A stretch of DNA of 6,231 bases, taken from NCBI GenBank assembly GCA_023458855.1, contig JAEWWQ010000393.1:1-6231 (forward strand). The letters are read 5' to 3'. Under the pieces are notes generated by a model. It did not search any database and was not told the DNA's origin. It was given only the letters and a program-made list of their open reading frames with translations. The stretch is from Bacillota bacterium. GTDB taxonomy: Bacteria > Bacillota > Clostridia > Lachnospirales > Lachnospiraceae. The position numbers were made by a program, and so were the translations under genes. This document shows, piece by piece, positions 1-5,193 of this stretch. Position 1 is the stretch's first letter, and every line of letters begins with the position of its first letter.

Positions 1-150
1 AATAAACCTGGTTCTTCCGACTACAGAATAATCATAAAACATCAACGGAAAACTCCCTACAATGGGCGTTATGACAAATACCGTTAAAATAAGCAATGCA
101 GGGGCCATAAATAAATAAGCCTTAATATTTTGTTTCGTTTTTATTTTCAT
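1..150 (-). CDS. Sugar ABC transporter permease, N-terminal fragment (MalF/UgpA type)
   Basis: This is the first 50 codons of an inner-membrane permease, cut by the left edge of the window. The ATG at 148-150 is preceded by GGGAGG with about five bases of spacing, which fixes the start. The peptide begins with a short basic cytoplasmic tail (MKIKTKQNIKAY) and then a hydrophobic segment, roughly residues 13-32 (LFMAPALLILTVFVITPIVG), followed by SFPLMFYDYS. This tail, a first transmembrane helix containing 'APALL' and a 'P-I-V-x-S' exit is typical of the first permease of CUT1 carbohydrate importers. It lies 96 nt downstream of the binding-protein gene, as expected for such a system. A second permease probably follows outside the window. 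The family is fairly sure; the substrate cannot be read from this fragment and is inferred from the operon to be an amino-sugar oligosaccharide. Confidence 0.87.
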   Translation of the reverse strand, partial: MKIKTKQNIKAYLFMAPALLILTVFVITPIVGSFPLMFYDYSVVGRTRFI

Positions 151-205
151 AGGTACCTCCCAGCACAAAATGAATCGATAAGCCAACCCACTTGCTACAT
201 ATTAT

Positions 206-233
206 CCGGCTCCATGCAAATGCACGAAGCCGG
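206..233 (-). promoter_or_regulatory. Stable hairpin between binding-protein and permease genes
   Basis: On the transcribed strand the arms CCGGCTTCGTGC and GCATGGAGCCGG pair over 12 positions (two are G-U) around the tetraloop ATTT. No run of U follows (the next bases are ATAATATG), so it is not a standard intrinsic terminator. Its position, 13 nt after the binding-protein stop codon and before the permease, is where many ABC operons carry a structure that blocks 3' exonucleases. That protects the binding-protein mRNA and gives more binding protein than permease. The structure is read directly from the sequence; the role is inferred. The 96-nt gap holds nothing else recognisable apart from the permease ribosome binding site. 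Confidence 0.7.
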
Positions 234-246
234 GATGGCAATTCAT

Positions 247-1521
247 TTATTTCAATATCTGATTCACTGCTTCTTCCGCATTGTTCAATGATTCTTTTGT
301 ATCCTTGTCGCTTGTAATTGCCGCCTCAAATGCTTTATTGACTGCTGTCTGAATATCATTTTGGTTTTCAACACCTAACGAATAATCTTCAGAAGTCTCA
401 CTTACTGCCACAGACATGGCTCTTGCCTGTCCTTCAATAGACTCTTTATCTGATGTAAAATAAGGATCTTTTGTGGCTTCTACTGTAGATGGAAAAATTA
501 CATCCATTTTATCAATTGCCAACTGATTTTCATCATTTGTCATATAAGCTGCAAATTTAATGGCTTCTTCATGATTTTTGCTTGCTGTGGGAACAACCAT
601 ATTCATTAATGCATTTCTGCTGACACCGGCACTTCCCATAAGAGGCTTTCCTACAGCGGTAGCAGCGTAAATATCAGGAGCTTCATCCTTAATTCGTGTT
701 AAAGCTGAACCGGAAGTAGAGAGAATGGCTAATTTACCAGTCTCATATAATTTCATTTCTTCATCCCAGCTGCCCCATTTTGTCTTCGGTAAAATGTCTT
801 TTTCCGTGTATGCTTTGAAGGAATCTAATAAGTCAACGCTTGCCTGGGTATTAAAGGCTGCCGCCGTATTATCTTCATTTAATACTGGTATTCCATATTC
901 AAACAGAAGATTAAAGAATTCAGCAGGGGTGTAAAGATATGCGCCTGTTTTTTCTTTCATCTGCGTTGCATATTGATTTGCCTCATCATAAGTAGTGGGA
1001 ATCTGCGTAATTCCCGCTTTTTCTAATAAGTCGGTGTTGTAAAGCAAAATATCCGGCGCCGCATACCACGGAAATGCATATACCGAATCACCTATTTTAG
1101 CTGAGTTATAGAGACTCTCAATGTAAATACTCTTTTGCTCTTCTGTTGCTTCCTGATTTAAATCAACCAATGCGTCTTTGCCGGCCAACGATAACGCCAT
1201 TTGTGTATTTAAATTAACAACATCCGGAGCCGTACCTCCTGCAATAGCCGCTACAAGTTTTGTCTGAATATCTTCATATGGCAAATCAACCCATTTAATT
1301 GTAACATTCGGGTTTTCTTTCTCATACGCTTCAAACTTCTCATTAAACAGATCCGTAAACATTGGCTGCATGGATATAGTCCAAAATTCAACTGTTACTT
1401 TCTCCCCTGATGCACTTGCGGAATCCGCATTTCCTGCAGTGCTGCTTCCTGCACCGCAGCCGGTAAGTATGGTACTGATTACCAGCATCAGGCAAAGTGC
1501 TTTACTAATGTACCTCTTCAT
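247..1521 (-). CDS. Extracellular sugar-binding lipoprotein of a CUT1 ABC importer
   Basis: This is a 424-residue solute-binding protein of family 1 (MalE/UgpB-like). It would be anchored outside the membrane and hand a carbohydrate to the permease encoded next. The N-terminus is a lipoprotein signal: basic MKRYISK, a hydrophobic stretch, then the lipobox LTGC with the lipidated Cys at residue 22, followed by a flexible Gly/Ser/Ala linker to about residue 39. The mature domain starts with VTVEFWTIS. It shows family hallmarks such as the 'YEDIQTKLVAAIAGGTAPDVV' region (82-102), FPWYAAPDILLYNTDLLEKAGI (150-171) and the late 'EEAIKFAAYMTNDENQ' helix (318-333). Length is normal. The start is supported by GGGAGG eight bases upstream. 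It follows the GH20 gene by 57 nt containing an inverted repeat. The operon suggests an amino-sugar oligosaccharide ligand, but specificity is not readable from sequence alone. Confidence 0.95.
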   Translation of the reverse strand: MKRYISKALCLMLVISTILTGCGAGSSTAGNADSASASGEKVTVEFWTISMQPMFTDLFNEKFEAYEKENPNVTIKWVDLPYEDIQTKLVAAIAGGTAPDVVNLNTQMALSLAGKDALVDLNQEATEEQKSIYIESLYNSAKIGDSVYAFPWYAAPDILLYNTDLLEKAGITQIPTTYDEANQYATQMKEKTGAYLYTPAEFFNLLFEYGIPVLNEDNTAAAFNTQASVDLLDSFKAYTEKDILPKTKWGSWDEEMKLYETGKLAILSTSGSALTRIKDEAPDIYAATAVGKPLMGSAGVSRNALMNMVVPTASKNHEEAIKFAAYMTNDENQLAIDKMDVIFPSTVEATKDPYFTSDKESIEGQARAMSVAVSETSEDYSLGVENQNDIQTAVNKAFEAAITSDKDTKESLNNAEEAVNQILK

Positions 1522-1550
1522 AGATTAATCCTCCCAGATTATAATATATT

Positions 1551-1574
1551 TTAACAAGCTTTTCGCTTTGTTAA
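1551..1574 (-). promoter_or_regulatory. Imperfect inverted repeat upstream of the binding-protein gene
   Basis: The arms TTAACAA and TTGTTAA are separated by ten bases, which can pair further (GC with GC around a GAAAA loop, one A bulged). It lies five bases after the GH20 stop codon and 29 bases before the binding-protein start. It could be a weak RNA hairpin or a DNA operator. It is not followed by a clean U-run, so a strong terminator is unlikely. The repeat is seen directly; its function is a guess. Confidence 0.4.
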
Positions 1575-1578
1575 CGAG

Positions 1579-3420
1579 TTATCCCATAACAGCGGGCGTT
1601 ACAATATTGCTCCATAAGTTATAGTCTAATGTTTCAATTGTGTTATCATCTGAATAACGATACGGATATCTCTTTTCCTCCAGCTCTTCTATCCTTAAAA
1701 TTTTACGTTCGGTATAAGCCAGCAGTTCTTCCCTGATATCTGTCAGTCTCTGCTTTAATCCTCCAATACGAATACTCTGTACTTCAAATCCAAAGGATTT
1801 ATTTTCCTTCATCCACTGCTGCTTAAATTTTTGATAAAAAAGATCCAGATCCGTTAACAGCGCTGGTATCTGACTTAGCGCTATCTCTTTTAATTTCACA
1901 ATATCTTTTTTCTCATAAGCATCTTTTACCTGGTTCCCAAGATTGGCTTTTCTCTTTAGTACGCTGCACAATTCTGCCTGTGTCTCAAATAAATAAGCAA
2001 ATGGGCTTAGATTTTGCAGCACCCGAAGTTGTTTTTCTGTTTCGTAATAATACACAGAAAGCTGTTCACTTGTAACAGAATCAAACGTTCCCAGCAAAGC
2101 ATCATTATAAAGCAGGTATTTACTCGCATTATTATGTTTCTCTTTATACTCTGTGTAAGGATTGGTTTTGTCTATTTTCATAAAATCTGTGAACGATATT
2201 CCTGTCAGCAGTTCAAATCCCTCCTCCGGAATAGTTTCCGAATAAGCAAAATCAGAATTCATGAACAATGTAGGCAAAATAGCAAAAATACTGGTTTCAG
2301 CTCCATTGTCGCCCCAGGCTGTAATGACAACAGACTGAATTTTATTTTCTCTGCAGGCACTAAGTGCTGCTTTGCCCGCTGCAATACTATATCCATTATG
2401 AGGCGCAAAGCCTGTCCATTTCCAGGCTCCGCCAGCAAAGCTAACCTTATCGGTTATCTTCAAATGTTGTTTCAGCATTTCATCATATTTTTTCTGATCG
2501 CAGGAGTAATAATCCCAATAGACCAGTTCTACCTCTTTTGGTATTTTTATTTCCGGGATCTTTGCATCGTGCTGTACGTAATACTCACCGCCAAAAGCCA
2601 GTCTGAAAAACATATCGCTCCACATCTGGACTTTTAATTCATATTTATTACAGATTGCAACAATTCTGTTTAAATGCTTCTCCATAATGTCAAATCGTTT
2701 TTCATATCCGTTCTTATCGAGATACTTTCCCAATCCTACCATATGGGCTTCATCCATTCCGATATTTATCTTCCTGCTGGTAAAGTTATCTGCAACTGTC
2801 TTTATCACTTTCTCAAGGAATTCATATGTCCTTTCCTCTCCTACCAGCAATATATCATTCACATCTATACAGGATTGATAATCTTCATATCGCGTAATCT
2901 GATTATAGTGCGCAAGTGTCTGAATATACGGTCTCAACTCCATTCCAAATATTGCTGCATACCGGTCAAGTTCCTTGATTTCTTCCTCCTTAAGTGCACC
3001 TCTCATGTAACCAATATAGGGCTCCGCCTTTATTTGAAGGGTATCCTCCATATACAATCCGATAAAGCTATATCCCATGAGCGCCAGTAAACGAATCAGC
3101 TGTTTTACCGTATCTGTTCTTAATACTGCGTTTCTTGAAACGTCTACCATAATTCCAAATTCTTCAAACATCCTATGTTCTTTGATACTATCCGGTTCTT
3201 TTGCACTATAGAGCATAAATAGTGCCCTGCAAAAATCTATTTTACTATGATAGTAAATGTGGGCATCCTGGTCACTTATACTGATGCAATAGCCCTTCTC
3301 TGAACTCTCTTGTGCATGGATTCTATATTCTTTGTTACTATGACTTATTTCCAATACCTGTCTTGCTTCATTTATTATATTTACTATATCCTGGGTACAA
3401 TTAACCGGTATCAATTTCAT
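1579..3420 (-). CDS. Cytoplasmic GH20 beta-N-acetylhexosaminidase (GH20C-like)
   Basis: This exo-glycosidase would remove terminal beta-linked GlcNAc or GalNAc from imported oligosaccharides. From the start used here (ATG at 3418-3420) it has 613 residues. The key motif is INIGMDEAH with the Asp-Glu pair of GH20 enzymes at residues 223-224; in that family the Asp orients the substrate acetamido group and the Glu is the acid/base. Other barrel motifs are EEFGIMVDVSRNAV (about 86-99), SDMFFRLAFGG (268-278), GGAWKWTGFAPHNGYS (330-345) and TAWGDNGAE (377-385). The tail after about residue 435 is charged and helical, as in the intracellular GH20C-type enzymes, whose length of about 610-630 it shares. 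There is no signal peptide or membrane segment, so it acts inside the cell. An earlier ATG at 3445-3447 would add nine residues and overlap the rpiR-type gene by ATGA; the later start is preferred because those nine codons contain the Shine-Dalgarno region. GlcNAc versus GalNAc preference is not decided. Confidence 0.9.
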   Translation of the reverse strand: MKLIPVNCTQDIVNIINEARQVLEISHSNKEYRIHAQESSEKGYCISISDQDAHIYYHSKIDFCRALFMLYSAKEPDSIKEHRMFEEFGIMVDVSRNAVLRTDTVKQLIRLLALMGYSFIGLYMEDTLQIKAEPYIGYMRGALKEEEIKELDRYAAIFGMELRPYIQTLAHYNQITRYEDYQSCIDVNDILLVGEERTYEFLEKVIKTVADNFTSRKINIGMDEAHMVGLGKYLDKNGYEKRFDIMEKHLNRIVAICNKYELKVQMWSDMFFRLAFGGEYYVQHDAKIPEIKIPKEVELVYWDYYSCDQKKYDEMLKQHLKITDKVSFAGGAWKWTGFAPHNGYSIAAGKAALSACRENKIQSVVITAWGDNGAETSIFAILPTLFMNSDFAYSETIPEEGFELLTGISFTDFMKIDKTNPYTEYKEKHNNASKYLLYNDALLGTFDSVTSEQLSVYYYETEKQLRVLQNLSPFAYLFETQAELCSVLKRKANLGNQVKDAYEKKDIVKLKEIALSQIPALLTDLDLFYQKFKQQWMKENKSFGFEVQSIRIGGLKQRLTDIREELLAYTERKILRIEELEEKRYPYRYSDDNTIETLDYNLWSNIVTPAVMG

Positions 3421-3427
3421 CTGACAG

Positions 3428-3438
3428 CTCCGCCTCTC
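3428..3438 (-). promoter_or_regulatory. Ribosome binding site that decides the GH20 start
   Basis: The transcribed strand reads GAGAGGCGGAG, ending seven bases before the ATG at 3418-3420. This purine-rich block would have to encode Glu-Arg-Arg-Ser, with rare-looking AGG and CGG codons, if translation began at 3447. It is better explained as a Shine-Dalgarno site. The competing upstream ATG has only AGGA six bases ahead of it, but does have the ATGA stop/start overlap common in coupled genes, so it is not excluded. Confidence 0.5.
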
Positions 3439-3443
3439 TAATA

Positions 3444-4277
3444 TCATTTATAGTCCTGTTTTCCACCATGAAGGGCTCTTAAGGTCTCCTTATACTTTTG
3501 TACTTTAAAATAAGAATTATTTGCCAAATAATAACTGTAGAATATATCAATCATAATAAGGATCGGAAATTGCGGAGAGATGGTAGTTCCACCATCCAGA
3601 TTCTTTGCCATTGCAACATATAGAATCTCGTCACAATATTTTTTCTCATTCAGGGTATGATTAGCCGTAATCAGAATTACCCCTGCATGATTCTGCTTTG
3701 AGGTTCTGACTGCTTGCATTACTTCTTTTGTTTTTCCACTTAATGAAATTGCAATGATCAGACTTGTTTCGTCTGCCAGGGCCGCATTCATCTGAATCAT
3801 TTGAGAATCTGTTACCGCTTCTACATGCAACCCGAGCCTCATGAATCGTAGTTGGAACTCCTGTGCCACATACCCCGAACTACCCATTCCATATACAAAT
3901 ACTCTGCTTTTATTATGCAGTAGTTCTGAAATACGATTTATCTGATCTTCCTTCAGAATATCAAAACTTTCATCCAACAATTTCTTGTAATTACCCTTTA
4001 CTCTTCTTGTTAACAGACTGATATCATGATCTTGTATTTCTTCCTCTAAATCTTTTTCATAAGAATAAATAAGTTCACGATATCCCTTATAACCGCATTT
4101 TTTTGCGAATCTGGACATTGTAGCTTCCGATACATACAATATTTGGGAAATATTTTTGGATGAAAAATCAATGAGTTTCTCATTATTTATAAAAAAATCT
4201 GCAATACTCCTCTCCACCTGTGTCATATTCTCATAATTGTTTATGATATTCTGCTTTGCTTCATTCTTAGATCTCAT
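3444..4277 (-). CDS. RpiR-family transcriptional regulator (HTH plus SIS domain)
   Basis: This is a 277-residue DNA-binding regulator that probably controls this operon. The N-terminal helix-turn-helix region covers about residues 1-75, beginning NMTQVERSIADFFINNEK, with the recognition unit ISQILYVSEATMSRFAKKCGYKGYREL (44-69). A linker leads to a SIS sugar-phosphate-binding domain, about 115-255, with GMGSSGYVAQEF (130-141) and AISLSGKTKEVMQAV (176-190) carrying the Ser/Gly phosphate-binding loops. Length is normal for the family. The start at 4275-4277 has AAGGGTG about five bases upstream. Known relatives such as MurR and RpiR-type NanR sense amino-sugar phosphates, so ManNAc-6-phosphate or GlcNAc-6-phosphate is a reasonable ligand, but this is inferred. 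It sits mid-operon, downstream of the epimerase and hydrolase genes and directly before the GH20 gene, which suggests autoregulation. Whether it represses or activates is not visible. Confidence 0.94.
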   Translation of the reverse strand: MRSKNEAKQNIINNYENMTQVERSIADFFINNEKLIDFSSKNISQILYVSEATMSRFAKKCGYKGYRELIYSYEKDLEEEIQDHDISLLTRRVKGNYKKLLDESFDILKEDQINRISELLHNKSRVFVYGMGSSGYVAQEFQLRFMRLGLHVEAVTDSQMIQMNAALADETSLIIAISLSGKTKEVMQAVRTSKQNHAGVILITANHTLNEKKYCDEILYVAMAKNLDGGTTISPQFPILIMIDIFYSYYLANNSYFKVQKYKETLRALHGGKQDYK

Positions 4278-4279
4278 AT

Positions 4280-4305
4280 TTTCACCCTTATCAGTGGACT
4301 TTCAC
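4280..4305 (-). repeat. Short direct repeat in the leader of the RpiR-family gene
   Basis: The hexamer GTGAAA (TTTCAC on the plus strand) occurs twice, at 4280-4285 and 4300-4305, exactly 20 bases apart, i.e. about two helical turns. It lies in the 62-nt gap between the hydrolase stop and the regulator start. Such spacing would suit two half-sites for a dimeric or tetrameric regulator, but a six-base match in AT-rich DNA may be chance, and one copy overlaps the spacer just upstream of the start codon. The gap also holds an A-rich stretch and no convincing promoter or terminator. Confidence 0.2.
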
Positions 4306-4339
4306 GTTAAGTAATTTTTTTCTCTTAATCCATACTGCT

Positions 4340-5173
4340 TCACAGTTCCAGTTCGAATCCATCATAGGCAACTAAAAAACCATCTTTTTCTACCTCTGAT
4401 TCCAAATCTTCCTGAGTAAGATTGGCATTATGGGAAAAATGGGTAATTACAAATTTTGTTCTTTTATCTGCGCATCCCATCTGATACATTTTTCTCTTAA
4501 CCTGTCTGTTATTATCAATTCCCATATGACAACTTTCACAATACCCTTTTCCTTTTGTACAATCCATGCTGACAAGGTCAATGTGTTTATCTTTTAATTT
4601 ATCCCAGGTCTTTTCCGGATACCATCCCGTATCATTTGCATAAAACAGGCATTTTCCTTCTTTCTCCACCAGATATAAGAGACAGTCTTCATTTTCTTTA
4701 TGCGCAGCGGCAAGTGCCGTAATATGGTACCCATCTGTGGTATTCACTTCCTCCCACAAGTGGATTTCATGATACTGTTCTATCTGAGCAAGATTGCTGG
4801 TATCGTCTTCCTCTCTTAAAGCTCTTTCATATAAAGCCCTGACAGTACCGTTTCCATATATGTTCAGTTTATTTCCCATTGGATTGTGCGCGTATGGTTC
4901 TCCTTTTAAAATAAGATCAAGCGGATAAAAATGGTCTTGATGGGAGTGCGTTACCAGTAATGTGCTGATCTGACTTAATTGCAGTTTTTCATTCAAGACA
5001 TGCATATATACATCCGGTGGAAAATCCACTAATACGGTTTCATCGATAACTGCCTGAGAACGGGTTCTAATATTTCTGCCTTTCAGTCTTTTCGCTTTTT
5101 GGCAAGCCTGACATTCACAAAATAATGCCGGCCACCCTTCTGCTGCGGCAGTGCCCAAATACTTAATTTTCAT
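4340..5173 (-). CDS. PhnP-like metallo-beta-lactamase-fold hydrolase
   Basis: This is a 277-residue soluble metal-dependent hydrolase, probably a phosphodiesterase. The metallo-beta-lactamase motif THSHQDH supplies H76, H78, D80 and H81; H158 (AAAHKE), D181 (ANDTGW) and H245 (THFSHN) fit the remaining dinuclear-site ligands. In addition C19, C21 and C24 (CECQAC) plus H248 match the structural Cys3His zinc site that distinguishes PhnP, including its His-x-x-His spacing near the C-terminus. PhnP of the C-P lyase pathway opens a cyclic ribose phosphate, but no phn gene is visible here, so that exact substrate is unlikely. A further Cys-x-x-Cys-His cluster lies at 212-216 (CESCHMG). GAGGAG precedes the ATG with six bases of spacing, and the epimerase-type gene ends only 20 nt upstream, so the two are cotranscribed. 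The family call is firm; the substrate is unknown, perhaps a phosphodiester or cyclic phosphate linked to an amino sugar (speculative). Confidence 0.85.
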   Translation of the reverse strand: MKIKYLGTAAAEGWPALFCECQACQKAKRLKGRNIRTRSQAVIDETVLVDFPPDVYMHVLNEKLQLSQISTLLVTHSHQDHFYPLDLILKGEPYAHNPMGNKLNIYGNGTVRALYERALREEDDTSNLAQIEQYHEIHLWEEVNTTDGYHITALAAAHKENEDCLLYLVEKEGKCLFYANDTGWYPEKTWDKLKDKHIDLVSMDCTKGKGYCESCHMGIDNNRQVKRKMYQMGCADKRTKFVITHFSHNANLTQEDLESEVEKDGFLVAYDGFELEL

Positions 5174-5193
5174 CTAAGGCTCCTCTTCCAGCT

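Noticed and set aside
206..233. The hairpin as an intrinsic terminator ending the operon
   Set aside because: There is no U-run after the stem and a permease gene with a strong ribosome binding site follows at once.
1538..1543. A perfect TATAAT on the minus strand just upstream of the binding-protein gene
   Set aside because: It ends only two bases before the GGGAGG ribosome binding site, so a transcript from it would start inside or past that site. No good -35 hexamer is present 16-18 bases upstream.
2014..2637. A 207-codon open frame on the plus strand within the GH20 gene
   Set aside because: It is antisense to strongly supported coding sequence, its translation is rich in Cys, Phe and Ile without domain logic, and no good ribosome binding site was noted. 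It is a shadow of the GH20 gene.
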